A DNA stretch of 64,000 nt from Dromiciops gliroides (GCF_019393635.1 NC_057861.1:77445327-77509326); one strand, 5' to 3'; shown: positions 37,811-49,409, numbered from the stretch's first letter. Translations and numbers: made by a program. Notes: generated by a model from the sequence alone, not told the origin.

Positions 37811-38135
37811 TTCTTTCTTTCTTTCTTTTTTTTGTAGGGCAATGAGGGTTAAGTGACTTGCCCAGAGTCACACAGCTAGTAAGTGTCAAGTGTCTGAGGC
37901 TGGATTTGAACTCAGATCCTCCTGAAAGCAGGGCTCGTGCCTTATCCACTATGCCACCTAGCTGCCCCCTGTCCCTTTCTTTTTTTTTTTTTTTTTTTTG
38001 CGGGGCAATGGGGGTAAAGTGACTTGCCCAGGGTCACACAGCTAGTAAGTGTCAAGTATCTGAGACCGGATTTGAACTCAGGTATTCCTGAATTCAGGGC
38101 CGGTGCTTTATCCACTGCGCCACCTAGCCGCCCCC
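37811..38135 (-). repeat. Two antisense CORE-SINEs in the same target
   Basis: First copy about 37811-37968, second 37981-38135. The target ctgtccctttct appears three times (37799-37810, 37969-37980, and 38136-38147 with one mismatch). This is what two successive insertions at the same TTTCTTT-rich site would leave. Confidence 0.9.
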
Positions 38136-38611
38136 CTGTCTCTTTCTTTTAAAAAAATTATTTATTTTATTTTGAACTCAAGAAATAAAACAAGCATTTC
38201 TATAACATAGTAGAATAGAAAAAAAGAAAAGATGATTATACTTGAAACTGCAAATATACAACTTGCTATTCCTTTAAAATATATAATAAAGTTATTTTGT
38301 AACTTTCTTTTTTTTTTTTCTTCTCTCCTCTTCCACCTCCCTCCCCATGGATACCATTAGACGTAAATATGTATATGTATGTAAAACCGTTTATCAGTTC
38401 TTTCTCTGGACCAGATAATACCTCCCTTCATAATGTCCTTTGTAGTTAATTTGGGTTGTTTATAATAGTCAAAATGGCCTATTCAAAATTATTCTTAAAA
38501 CAATTTTGTTGTTACTATATACAATGCTCTCTTGGGTCTGCTCATTTTGCTCTTCATTATTTCATGCAAGTGTATCCATGTTTTTCTAAGATCACCAAGT
38601 TCATCATTTCT

Positions 38612-38763
38612 TTTTTTTTTTTTTTTTTAGTGAGGCAATTGGGGTTAAGTGACTTGCCCAGGGTCACACAGCTAGTAAATATAAATGTCTGAGGCCGGAT
38701 TTGAACTCAGGTACTCCTGATTCCAGGGCCGGTGCTCTATCCACTGCACCACCTAGCTGCCCC
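38612..38763 (-). repeat. CORE-SINE in old L1
   Basis: Antisense; duplicates caagttcatcatttctt / caagtttatcatttctt (38595-38611, 38764-38780), one mismatch. Confidence 0.92.
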
Positions 38764-38816
38764 CAAGTTTATCATTTCTTATGCCACAGTAGTAATTCCA
38801 TCAAAATCATATCCCA

Positions 38817-38964
38817 GGGGCAGCTAGGTGGCACAGTGGATAAAGTACCAGCCCTGGATTCAGGAGTACCTGAGTTCAAATCCAGCCTTGGACACTTGAC
38901 ACTTAGTAGCTGTGTGACCCTGGGCAAGTCACTTAACCCCCATTGCCCCGCAAAAAAAAAAAAA
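38817..38964 (+). repeat. CORE-SINE in old L1
   Basis: Sense, 'gccccgcaaaa' subtype; flanked by aaatcatatccca / aaatcatatgcca. Confidence 0.9.
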
Positions 38965-39239
38965 ATCATATGCCAAAACTTGTTTAGCCATTCCCCAACT
39001 GACAGGAATTTGTTACATTCGATAAATAAAAATATCCAAATAAGAAAAGGGTACCATAGCAATTAAGCCTTCCTTTTGTGTTAAAGGGAATAAATAGCTG
39101 TCCTATATTTGATAACTATTTTATACATTGAGTTCTTTTATCAAAGCAAATTTGTTCATTTTTCTTGCAGAGAACCTAGACGTGAATCATGTCTAAGCTT
39201 TGTTTAAAAATTCCTAAGAGTCCGTCTCCAGGGTTAGGG

Positions 39240-39445
39240 CATAATAATAACAGTTTATACATTTACATATAAATATTTATATGTTATATGTAATACAATT
39301 ATTTATACATAATATAGATATATAACACAATATATATAGCATTACATAATATAGTCTATCTTATATAATACATTGTAATATATAATACAGATTATACACT
39401 TACATAGTGCTTTAAGATTGGCAGTTTGCTTTACATATATTATAT
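39240..39445. repeat. AT-rich, TATA-patterned tract
   Basis: Irregular array of tatat, ataat and acata units with no simple period. It ends in a MIR-like 'tacatagtgctttaagattggcagtttgctttaca' piece. Confidence 0.7.
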
Positions 39446-39458
39446 CTCATTTGTTCTT

Positions 39459-39604
39459 TTTTTTTTTTAGTGAGGCAGTTGGGGTTAAGTAACTTGCCCA
39501 GGGTCACACAGCTAGTAAGGGTTAAGTGTCTGAGGTTGGATTTGAACTCAGGTCCTCCTGACTCCAGGGCCAGTGCTCTATCCACTGCACCACCTAGCTG
39601 CTCC
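39459..39604 (-). repeat. CORE-SINE
   Basis: Antisense; perfect tatctcatttgttctt duplicates (39443-39458, 39606-39621). Confidence 0.93.
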
Positions 39605-39624
39605 TTATCTCATTTGTTCTTAAG

Positions 39625-40920
39625 CTTGTGAAGTGTATCATGAAAGAGTCAGAAAAAAGCCCCCAGATTCCTTCTTCTTGAAGATAGTCTGCCTCCAGGA
39701 CAAATTCAGCTTTCTGTGAGTTCAGAGCAGGAGTTCTTTATGAGAAAGGCTGCCCTGGCCTTCAGGTCATAGTCATATCCCCATTTACTGGATTCTCAAT
39801 ATCTCCACCCTCTCATAATTTCCATTACCCACGATGAGTGCATAGTCAAATCTCACTGCCTCTTTCCCCATCATCTTATATTACTCCCATGAGAGCAAAT
39901 GGAAAGAGTAGTGGATGATGGGAGAGGGACAATCCTCAATATTTATATTACCACTTCTCTTTACATCATTGCTATTTTCTTCCATTCCCAGAAGGAAAAG
40001 GCAATAACTTAAATAACCAAGAGACAACTTGTGGGTCCCAGGTAGCCATATTTAAATTATTATTTTTTTTTCTCTAGGCCTGGAGGGGGTGGTGATAATG
40101 ATAATTTAGAAAGAGAAAGAATGATTTCTGATGATCACCTTTTCCCCTTTACTGATAGTTCAGTTTCTGATAGTCTCCATTTTTTCCCTTCGTGAGAGTC
40201 TGGGAGAGCCCTCACTCACAAAGATGGGGAAGGCCAGGATACATGCAGATGCACATAGGTCTAACGTTGCCTATTTCCTTGTTCTTGGCCCATGAGAGAA
40301 GATTTCTGCTAACCATACAACATGTAAGGAACAGAGCCCCTTGTGGTCAGAATGAGGCTCTCTCGACCATGTGGCTGAAGCAGTCACTGACTTTGGGAGT
40401 CAGGACTCCTGGATTCCAGTTGAAGTCACTTCTTGTCAACCATTTGTTAACTCAGGGGTTAAGGGGACACAAGGGCAGTGGGACTGAGAACTGATAAGTG
40501 CTATTATAGCAATGGACCTTGGGGTCATACCCTCTATTGCCTTCAGCTGTGTTCTTACTCATCTACTGCTGTCACTAGGATTTCCCGTAGGAAAGCTGAA
40601 AGAGATCAGATAACTACTAAAATTGACACAGAAAGAGGAAGGCACCTTTGCAAAAGAGAAGATCTGAGATCAGTGCTGTGTAGTATTGCAGAAAATATTA
40701 TTTTCAGTAACCAGGGGTGAGAAGGTTTCTTTACCCTTCTTCTTTTGAACTATAGATCTTCAGATATACAACCCCCATCATCAATCTTTCCCATAGTCTA
40801 TGGAGAACTGAAGGCTTCAATACAGCTCGTTGGACACTCCCAAGGAAAAAAAAAGCTAGGGAGGAAAGTTGAGGGAGATTTCTGAAAGGCGGTTGGGTGG
40901 AGGCTCCTTAAATGGGGAAC
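39625..40920. other. Unassigned island 1
   Basis: About 1.3 kb that I cannot assign to any repeat or gene. The longest open frames are about 100 residues or less and show no familiar motif. It is the longest stretch after FOXH1 without recognisable retrotransposon sequence. Confidence 0.4.
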
Positions 40921-40921
40921 A

Positions 40922-41070
40922 TTTTTTTTTTTTGCAGGGCAATGGGGGTTAAGTGACTTGTCCAGGGTCACACAGCTAGTAAGTGTCAAGTGTCTGAGGT
41001 CGGATTTGAACTCAGGTACTCCTGAATCCAGGGCCAGTGCTTTATCCACTGCACCATCTAGCTGCCCCCT
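40922..41070 (-). repeat. CORE-SINE
   Basis: Antisense, 'gcagggcaatggggg' subtype; I could not find a convincing duplicate. Confidence 0.88.
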
Positions 41071-41149
41071 GCCTTTTTACCTTTAATGTCTACCCGATTC
41101 AACCAATTCTTACCAGTGGCTCCAAGAAGCTGTAGCATGTATAGTGGCC

Positions 41150-41560
41150 ACATCCAGGTAAAGCTGTCTTGCTGATGGCTAAATCAAGTTGACGGTAACC
41201 ACCAACAGGCCTCAAACTGGTCAGTGAGTTGGGGGATGCCTACTCTAAGCATATGAACAATTCCTCCAGAATGGGAGGATGAGAACAATTTGTTCCAGCG
41301 GCCACAAAGGTGGCTGAAGCCAGTGCTATGGAGTGCTTAGAGCTTGGTCAGACATCAGATGCCAAGGTCATCTACTTGGCCATCACCAATCATCTTGACT
41401 TTTGTTCTGACACTGGACTTCAATGACTCAGGAAGAGAGAATGAGGCTGATGATTGTGCAACTCTGCCTCACTTAAATTCAATTCAGGAGCAAGTCAAGA
41501 CATATCATTGGTCCTCTTCAAAAAATGAAGGAGAAACATGTTTCTATCTAGTCTTGATGT
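41150..41560 (+). repeat. Dispersed repeat, probably old
   Basis: 'gacggtaaccaccaacagg', 'cactggacttcaatgactcagg', 'caactctgcctcacttaaattcaattca', 'cattggtcctcttc'. This wording is familiar from marsupial interspersed repeats; its class is not certain. 41560-42955 after it is unassigned, with an octamer-like ATGCAAAT near 42652 and a G-run near 42530. Confidence 0.45.
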
Positions 41561-42959
41561 ACTGAATTACTGTATCCTATAAGTTTGTGGAATCTTAGAT
41601 TGATGGAAAATTACAGATGAAGGGTGGGTATATAGCTTTGTGTTTTCCTATATTTTGATAATCCAGAGCCATATCTCTGGACTACATTCAAAATTTGGCC
41701 AGCCTAGGTTTTTTAACTTGCCCCCTAGTCCCTAGAAGCTTGTGGGATATACACCAGAGTGGAAACATTCATATGTGTCAGGCTTTTAGTCATTTGACTG
41801 GTGGCTTAGGTATAGCACCACCTGGTGGATAAATCAAATATTATACCCCATGGTGTAATGTAAGTGACACCCTGCCTTCCTGTAGGCTTATGGAAGGCAC
41901 CATATAAGTTACATGTGGGCTTTTATTGTATACCTCAAGTACCCATTAAGCACAAATGAAGCCTACACCTCTAAAACAGATGTGACTGGGAATTTTTGCG
42001 TTGGAATTAGAGGGACAAGGCAGAGAGCCCCAGAACAATTGGAGATTTCTATATTCTATAAAGGACTGACACCTTCTGGGGAGACAGAAGGTGAAGGGGA
42101 AGGAAACAAAGGCCAGGTTTGTGGCTACACATATGTCTTTCTAGCTCTGTGTGGCTTTCTCCTGTCTCCTGAGCCCAGTCTCACTGACTTCAGCTTTAGT
42201 TTCCCTTAAGGATCAATTTCAGTATTCAACAGGAATATCATGATAGTCTTTCAGAAATAATAGGGATCCTTACCTTAGAACTAACAGAAGCTTTCATAGG
42301 TTGGTTGCCACTAAGGCTGGCTACTGCATAGATAAGAAGTAGTAACCTTTGGCCTCTTCTTCGAACAATTCTTAGTAAAGGGCTGGGTCCTCTTGGCAAG
42401 AAAACTCACTTTGATTTATGACAACTAATTAGTCAGTATATTGCCCAAATCTTCCCTGGTTTAAGTAAGCAAAGCTGTTTACCCAATAATAACCAAACAG
42501 GTCTGGGGTTCAGGGTTCCCCAGTTTGTTTTGGGGGGGGGTTGTTTTATTTTTAGTCCATGAAAATGAATGGGTGGAGCAAAAGTTCAGACAATCTGTGC
42601 CCTGGGGCAAGTTCATTGTGTCTGCTTGATGCTCAACTGGTCTTTCCATATGCAAATGAGATACTTATATAGTCTTTATAAGGTGCAAATGAACCTACTC
42701 AAAGCTTTATAACCTTTGCCGGGTACAAAGTGATCCACTCAAATCTAGAAAGGGGCTCGCCCTTAACCTTTATATCTTGCAAATGCTTCTTGGCTGATTT
42801 ACTCAAATCCTCTCCTTAGTTAAACATTTGCTATCCCCAGTATATAATGGGGGTGCTTTGGGGCAATGTGACTATTGCTCTATGGTATATGCCATGTGTT
42901 GCCAAGTGATCTCATAATTGCCAGATCTGATGGTCTTTCCTCAGTTCTAATCTTCCTGC

Positions 42960-43300
42960 ACCTATTTGTTTTATTTGACACTGCTGACGAATTCTCTCAC
43001 TGTAGAATTTCCTGACATTACTCTTTCCTGGTTTTCCTACTATCTGTCTTACTGGGCTGTTATTATTGGGTTGGGTTTTTTTTTCTCCGTTCTCTCTTGC
43101 TGGCTCCTAAACTATATTACACCCTCTAAAGTTGGGTATTCCTTAGCTTTCTGGCTTTATTCTTTTTTCTCTGACATTCTCTCTCTTGGTAAACCTTTTA
43201 ATTCCCATGGGTTTAACATATATACATCCCCAGACTCTCCTCAGCTTTAGACCCATATCAGCAGTTGCCTAATGGACATTTCAAACCTCATATTCCAGAA
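42960..43300 (+). repeat. L2 ORF2 C-terminal fragment
   Basis: 'ctctttcctggttttcctacta', 'cccatatcagcagttgcctaatggacatttcaaacctcatattcc', the usual L2 wording after the RT domain. Broken. Confidence 0.6.
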
Positions 43301-43393
43301 GCAAGCAGGTAAACAATAAGCTTTATTAAGAGCTCATAATGTGCCAGGCTTCATGGATATCATGCTAAACTCTGTGGATACAAATACAAGCAA

Positions 43394-43542
43394 TTTTTTT
43401 TTCTTTTGCGGGGTAATGAGGGTTAAGTGACTTGCCCAGGGTCACACAGCTAGTAGGTGTCAAGTGTCTGAGGTAGAATTTGAACTCAGGTCTTCCTGAA
43501 TCCAGGGCTGGTGCTTTATCTACTGTACCACCTAGCTGCCCC
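43394..43542 (-). repeat. CORE-SINE
   Basis: Antisense, set into an old repeat whose halves are 'taagctttattaagagctcataatgtgccagg' (before) and 'tctcaaggaacttacattctgatgggg' (after the next SINE). Confidence 0.85.
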
Positions 43543-43578
43543 AAACAAGAAAAAAAGAAAAAAAAAAACACCTATATT

Positions 43579-43608
43579 CTCTCTCTCTCTCTCTCACTTT
43601 CTCTCTCT
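43579..43608. repeat. (CT)n microsatellite
   Basis: About 12-14 CT units with a single interruption, between two SINE copies. Confidence 0.85.
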
Positions 43609-43721
43609 CCCCAGTCAGGGTCAAATGACTTGCCCAGGGTCACAAAGCTAGCTTCTAAGGCCAAATTTGAACTTCTGATTCTAGGGTCAGTGCTTTATCC
43701 GCTGTACTACCTAGTTGCCCC
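43609..43721 (-). repeat. CORE-SINE, internally shortened
   Basis: Antisense, diverged ('gtcaaatgacttgcccagggtcacaaagctag', 'cgctgtactacctagttgcccc'). Confidence 0.75.
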
Positions 43722-43871
43722 TAATACCTACTCTCAAGGAACTTACATTCTGATGGGGGAAGAAAACTCATAAGAGGCAGCAGAAAGGTGTATACTTGTG
43801 CTGGGGATGGTAATGAAGGAGTCAATCTGCAAGGAGTCAGCATAACCAGGAGAAGAACGAAGCATGGTGAC

Positions 43872-44342
43872 TGTGAGGGAAAAATCCATCCTCTTCTCAA
43901 TAATTCTCAGGAACTCAGCAGCAAAGTGACAAAGCCTCTTTATTTTCTTCTCATGAGGAGGCACCCTAGTGTGCAGCTAGTGGGTGCCCAGAAAGGGGGC
44001 TTGCAGGCCCTGTTTTATACTCTAGTCCCTAACACGAATGAACCCTCCCTTTTTTCATCACTGGTGGGGTTACAATCTACACACAAAAACTAGCTAATCT
44101 GAAGGCAGTATTCCCACCCTTCTTCTTCGTATGGGCATAACTCAGGAGTAGACCTTATACTTCCTCATATGATCACAACTCTGGAGTGGACCTTATTGAG
44201 ACCAGGGCTCCTTGAAGCATGTGACCTTGTTAACCTGAGGGGGAGGAGGGGATCTGAGACCTTTGTCCTACAGACAGGTCAGAGGGAGTATGACTGACTG
44301 TTATATCCACACTGAGAGGAGACAACTACCCATTTTCTCACA
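43872..44342 (-). mobile_element. 3' LTR of the provirus
   Basis: 471 bp; starts TGTGAG and ends CACA when read on the minus strand. A purine-rich tract adjoins it on the internal side (about 44343-44361), as expected for the plus-strand primer. Confidence 0.88.
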
Positions 44343-46064
44343 ATCCTTCCTCTTTATTTTTGACTATTTGGCTCCTCTCATTCCATTTATTGAATATCTC
44401 CTCTACCTTTTGGTCTAAATCTGTGAATCCTATGCTATCTAGGCAGATTAGATCATCAGATGATCCTTTTGGCCCCTCTGGGCTGTGTTTCTTTCTCAAT
44501 TTAGACTCAGATTTGGAGAAATGCTCAGATGCCATGGTAAAGGGGGTGGCCAGTCACACCAACTCAGTCCAGTTAGGGGGTAAGGTTGGTCTTCCACCAC
44601 AATACCACCATAGGTCAGCTCGGGGGAGGATCAGGAATGAAAAATCTACCAAGTTGTTCTCGGTTACTTCCCATGTTTGGACACAACTCATATTATCCAA
44701 GACCAGAAAACCTCTCACCCATCTGGAGAGACAGGCGGGATGGTTTCCTGGGACTCCAACAAAAGTGGGTATGATCTTTTCTGCTGTCCTTTTTATTACA
44801 GGGAAGAGTAGCTGCAAATCCCTGCAACTCTCACCCTTTGCCAAAGCGTTCTGGTATAATTGAAGGAGACACCAGAACCCCTCCAGGCTAAAATGTGGAC
44901 TTAGAGTATGGGCAGCTGATCTTCCCAAAATGCTGACCCATTCCATCTGAGGATTTGAATCTCCAAACCCAGTCTCTGTCTCCACTGTCTGTCTCACATC
45001 CTTAACTTCACTGGCCTGTAACTTGGGAGTTTCAGGGTTTCCTAATTTCCCTTCTGGACTTGGAGAGATTATTTCTGGAGTCTTAAAAGGATAGAGGGAT
45101 GTAGGATCCATGGGATTTTCAAAGGATATTCCTATTCTTCCTACAGAATCAGTTCCTCCTTCAGATGCCCACATACCAAATCCTTTTTGCTCCTCCACTA
45201 CTTGTTTGCCTGAGCAGCTCCCACTACCCCAAAATGTTACCTCCCTTCCCCCTTTTTGTACCAGGCTTGGTATATTGTACATTAAAGTCTTTTTAAACTT
45301 CACCCTCGGTCTATCAGATTCCTTATTCACAGTCCACTGCTCTGGTTTTTCTTCTGGAAAAGGTGCCCCTTTTACTTGAGAGTAGTGAGTCCAGTTTTGC
45401 TCCTCAGTCCTCACTGCAATGTCAGTGAAAAGTAACACCAGGAATAGCCCTTCCCAATCAGGTTCCAACTTGTTGCTCTTCCAGGCTCTTATCAATACCC
45501 AGTCTCCAGGCTTAAATTGGTGAGCTGGAAACTTGAGAGGAGGGGTCTGGGCCAGAAGTCCCTTCTATCAGAGTAAAAAACAGAGGCAGAGAGGCCAGAA
45601 ATATATTCTCTGAGAAACATGCTTTTCATTTCTATTATTGGGAACTCCTCTGTTTCCCTTCCTAAGTAAGGATATCAAAATCTTCTTGATTTGGGGTTTT
45701 TTACTATTCACATATACATTTAAGGCTTGGCATACCCAATTTTCATTAGACCCAAATTTAGGCCAAAGGACTGAACCTCCCTTGAGGGGAACCCCAACCC
45801 ATATTAGGCAACAATATTTTATCATTCTCTTCTTGCATTTTCCTCTATACTTCTCAAGTTTATCCCAGATTTCTAATTTGTCTCCCAAAGGGCTGTCTTT
45901 GGGAATTTGGGGAGGTGTACTTTCTTCCTTTTCTGTATCACTAAAGGTGGCATTCCTCATCTTTAATGAACCCTTTGAATTCTTGGCAACCACCCTGCCT
46001 GGCACACTGCTTGGCATCTCCTGGCACCCTGGTTGGCATGCCTGGCACCTATGGATTCAAACAG

Positions 46065-46494
46065 CCTGGTACGCAAAAACTAGCTAATCGGAATGCAGTA
46101 TTCCCACCCCTCTTCCTTGTATGGGCATAACTCAGGAATGGACCTCATACTTCCTCATATGGACACAACTCTGGAGAGGACCTTATTGAGACCAGGGCTC
46201 CTTGAAACATGTGACCTTGCTAACCTGAGGGGGAGGAGGGGATCTGAGACCTTTGTCCTATAAACAGGTCAGGGGGAGTATGACTGACTGTTATATCCAC
46301 ATTGAGGGGCAGCTAGGTGGTGCAGTGAATAAAGCACTGGCCCTGGATTCAGGAGGACCTGAGTTGAGTTCAAATCCAGCCACAGACACTTGACACTTAC
46401 TAGCTGTCTGTCCCTGGGCAAGTCACTTAACCCCAATTGCCTCACCAAATATATATATCCACATTGAGAGGAGACAACTAACCATTTTTTCACA
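46065..46494 (-). mobile_element. 5' LTR-derived segment of the provirus
   Basis: Matches the upstream part of the 3' LTR and carries a SINE. Its outer end is CACA, next to GTGAC. Confidence 0.82.
46306..46454 (+). repeat. CORE-SINE inside the LTR
   Basis: Sense; perfect atatccacattga duplicates (46293-46305, 46455-46467). It contains an internal 5-bp repeat (gagttgagttcaaatcc). It dates after the provirus. Confidence 0.93.
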
Positions 46495-46739
46495 GTGACC
46501 TTGGTCCATTTCCAAAATAGGGACCCAGAAAGAACTCACCAATGGGAGAAGGGAACTATCATGATGAAGGGATAGAAGGCCCTAAGCACTGAAAGAAGAA
46601 ACATAGTGAAAATGCATCTAAGTCATGGTGGTGAAATCCAGAAATAGTCAGAAGCACAGCAGAGGGGAATGCCAGAGACATCTCTGACTCAATATATCCA
46701 AAAGTGAAAAGATTATAATTTCCCTAAAACCCTCTTCAT

Positions 46740-47290
46740 TTCTAAACTTCCTCAGGTCAGAAGAAGCAATACAAGGACATTCTCAAGGTCTCTCTGAAGA
46801 ACTTTGAAATCAATTTTGAGACATGGAGATGCTAGTGTAGGACCACCCAGCATGGTGTGCTCCCATCAAAGAAAGTGCTGTGCTCTATGCGCAAAGCAGG
46901 ATTGCAGTAGCTCAAAAGAAATGTGAGATGCACAAATTTAGAGACATCCCCCTCCCAAATGTTCATATGGACTATTTGTGCTCAACCTGTGGTAGAGCCT
47001 TCTAAGCTCCTATTGGTCTGATCAGCCAGTCCAACACACTATATATTGACTTGACATAGTGATGTTATTTTGGTCCTCTTTTTTTTTTTTTAAAGTGAGG
47101 CAGTTGGGGTTAAGTGACCAGGGTCACACAGCTAGTAAGTGTTAAGTGTCTGAGGCCGGATTTGAACTCAGGTACTCCTGACTCCAGGGCCGGTGCTCTA
47201 TCCACTGCGCCACCTAGCTGCCCCTATTTTGGTCCTCTTTGATTATGAAGGACAACAACCAACAACCAAATATTTAATTCTCAGGTTTGG
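46740..47290 (+). repeat. LINE ORF C-terminal fragment (non-L1)
   Basis: Around 46755-47040 one reads KKQYKDILKVSLKNFEINFE, then CSTCGRAF...IGLIS, then near 47230 LVLFDYEGQQ. This is the Cys-rich C-terminal pattern (CxxCGRxFxARIGLISH) of CR1/RTE-type LINE polyproteins. It has stops, and a SINE (47082-47224) splits its end. Confidence 0.55.
47082..47224 (-). repeat. CORE-SINE
   Basis: Antisense; perfect tattttggtcctcttt duplicates (47066-47081, 47225-47240). 'cttgccc' is missing from its core. Confidence 0.93.
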
Positions 47291-47534
47291 TTCACATCCA
47301 AGGTATCACCAGAGTGTGGAATAGAAAAGTATTCAATATATAATATGAATCAAGTATGGGCCAGATATTTATTTCCTATACCCAAAAGAAATGCTTAACC
47401 TAAAAAAAAGCTCTTACAGGCATGCATTGGCAAAAACTTAAGGAAGAAGCAATAATAATTAGTGTTGGACTCTGCTAGGATGTTGAGAATTAAACACTGG
47501 AACATGAAACAGTTTGCAGATCGCTGAATATGCA

Positions 47535-47875
47535 TGTTGATTTTTTTAATCATAAAAGCATTTTATTATTTTTCAGTTACATGTAAAGATAGTGTTCAAC
47601 ATTTGTTTTTAAAAGATTTTGAGTTCCAAATTTTTCTCCCTCTCTCCCTTCTCTCCTCTCTCCCCAACATAGCAAGCAATCTGATATAGACTATACACAT
47701 ACAATCACATTCAACAGATTTCCACATTAGTCATGGTGTGAAAGAAGAATCAGAAGGAAAGTTCTCTTTCTGGATGTGGAGAGCATTTTCCATCATGAGT
47801 CCTTTGGAATTGTCTTGGATCATTGTATTGCTGAGAAGACCTAACTCTATCACAGTTGATCATCACAAAATATAG
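47535..47875 (-). repeat. L1 3'UTR, antisense, 5'-truncated
   Basis: 'cagttacatgtaaagatag', pyrimidine tract, 'catcatgagtcctttggaattg'. Ends at the L1 'cacagttgatcatcac' zone. Confidence 0.8.
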
Positions 47876-48350
47876 GCATGTTTGTTGAATTATACCTCAG
47901 CTTTGCATTGTGTAAACAATTCTCTCTAAGGTCATGTATTCTGGCAAGACAGATCAGTTCTTGGAGCTCCACCATTCAGTGGTTATCTTCTCTAAGAAGC
48001 ACTGAAATCATTGCCAGGGACTCCTCCGAAAGTGTAACCAGCACCAACAAAGGACTCAGGATCTCCAGACCTCTCAAATGTACAAGATTTAGATATGTCC
48101 AAGCCTAGATGTGTCTGTCTCAAGATCAATGTTCACACACCTATGATCAGGCAAAGCAACCAAATTTAAGAGGTGGCTAAATACCCAGGCTTGAGTTCAT
48201 CAAACTGAGGCTCCTTTTGTTCTAGCTGTCACATGGAAGTAGTCACTGTGCTGCCAAAGTAAAGAGTCAATTCTTTCATATCCCTTATGTGAAGTCCCAA
48301 AATTATATCATGCCACATGAAGAATTAAAGGAAGAGGAATTCGGGGATGA
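47876..48350. other. Unassigned island 2
   Basis: About 470 bp without a recognised repeat. The 76-residue open frame at 47878-48108 shows no family motif and is probably chance. Confidence 0.4.
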
Positions 48351-48375
48351 AGTCACTCCCTTATTTATTTATTAA

Positions 48376-48523
48376 TTTTTTTTTTTAGTGAGGCAATTGG
48401 GGTTAAGTGACTTGCCCAGGGTCACATAGCTAGTAAGTGTTAAGTGTCTGGGGCTGGATTTGAACTCAGGTATTCTTGACTCCAGGGCTGGTACTCTATC
48501 CACTGCACCATCTAGCTGCCCCC
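48376..48523 (-). repeat. CORE-SINE
   Basis: Antisense, (TTTA)n-type tail; agtcactccctt duplicates (48351-48362, 48526-48537). Confidence 0.9.
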
Positions 48524-48570
48524 GCAGTCACTCCCTTTTTAATTATTTTATTTTATTTTAAAGAAAATGT

Positions 48571-48723
48571 TTTTTTGTTTGTTTTTTTAGTGAGGCAATT
48601 GGGGGTAAGTGACTTGCCCAGGGTCACACAGCTAGTAAGTATTAAGTGTCTGAGGCCAGATTTGAACTCAGGTACTCCTGACTCCAGGGCCAGTGCTCTA
48701 TCCACTGCGCCACCTAGCTGCCC
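48571..48723 (-). repeat. CORE-SINE
   Basis: Antisense, tail with tttgtttg interruptions, directly ahead of the next L1 copy. Confidence 0.9.
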
Positions 48724-49275
48724 TAGCAAGAAGCATTTTTTAAAAGTATGCTTCAATCTGCTCAGAATTCATTAATTCTCTCTCTGGAGGTAGATTGCAT
48801 TCTTCATCATGGGTTCTTTGAAATTGTCTTGGATAGTTGTATTGATCAAAATAGCTAAGTCTTTCACAGTTGATCATCCTTACAATATTGTTGTTATTGT
48901 GTACAATGTTCTCCTGGTTTTGCTTACTTCATTTTGCATCAGTTCATTAAAGTCTTTCCAGTGTTTTTTTTTTTTCTGAAACCATCCTATTTGTCATTTC
49001 TTATAGTACAATAGTATTCCATTACCATTATAAACCATAACTTGTTCAACCATTTCCCAGTTGATGTGGATCTCCTCAATTTCCAGTTCTTTGCCACCAC
49101 AATTAAAAAAAAAAAAAGAGCTGCTAAAAATATTTTTGTACATATAGGTCATTTTTCCTTCTCTTTGATCTCTTTGGGATACAGACATAGTAGTGGTATT
49201 GTTGGCTTAAAGAATATGCACAGTTCTATAGCTCTTTAGGCATAGTTCCAAATTGCTCTCCAGAATGGTTAGACC

Positions 49276-49409
49276 AGGTGGTGCAGTGGATAAAGCACCA
49301 GCCTCAGGAGGACCTGAGTTCAAATCCAGCCTCAGACACTTGACACTTACTAGCTGTGTGACCCTGGGCAAGTCACTTAACCCCCATTGCCCCGCCAAAA
49401 AAAAAAAAG
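49276..49409 (+). repeat. CORE-SINE, 5'-truncated
   Basis: Starts at 'aggtggtgcagtgg'; duplicates gaatggttagacc (49263-49275, about 49411-49423). 'ctggattc' is missing before 'aggaggacc'. Confidence 0.9.

Larger units (their letters stand above)
38145..39030 (-). repeat. Old L1 3' region, antisense
   Basis: 'gttactatatacaatgctctct', 'gccattccccaactgacagg'. More diverged than the other L1 copies; two SINEs are nested in it. Confidence 0.65.
43872..46494 (-). mobile_element. Class I (gammaretrovirus-like) endogenous provirus, large parts missing
   Basis: Bounded by TG...CA ends and a 5-bp GTGAC duplicate (43867-43871, 46495-46499). In minus-strand order: a 5' LTR-derived piece (about 46494-46065, with a SINE inside); a leader and matrix-like gag stretch (about 45950-45600); an integrase-tail-like stretch near 45495-45350 (RAWKSNKLEPDWEGLF, TEEQNWTHYSQVK); an envelope-surface-like stretch (about 45300-44370, with WWYCGG and LPPNWT); then the 3' LTR. 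It is a broken fossil with several large losses and no capacity to make virus. Confidence 0.85.

Noticed and set aside
37799-38147. CRISPR-like array
   Set aside because: Repeats are about 150-bp SINEs with T-runs, and the window is vertebrate DNA.
44554-45495. 313-residue open frame on the minus strand as a possible domesticated viral gene
   Set aside because: It is a chance-open run across integrase-tail-like and envelope-like fossil sequence in a deleted provirus. There is no promoter, splice or conservation evidence for host use.
45568-46087. Two 149-residue frames on opposite strands, considered as a host gene
   Set aside because: The minus-strand frame lies between LTR-derived sequences and resembles a retroviral matrix region; the plus-strand frame is its shadow.
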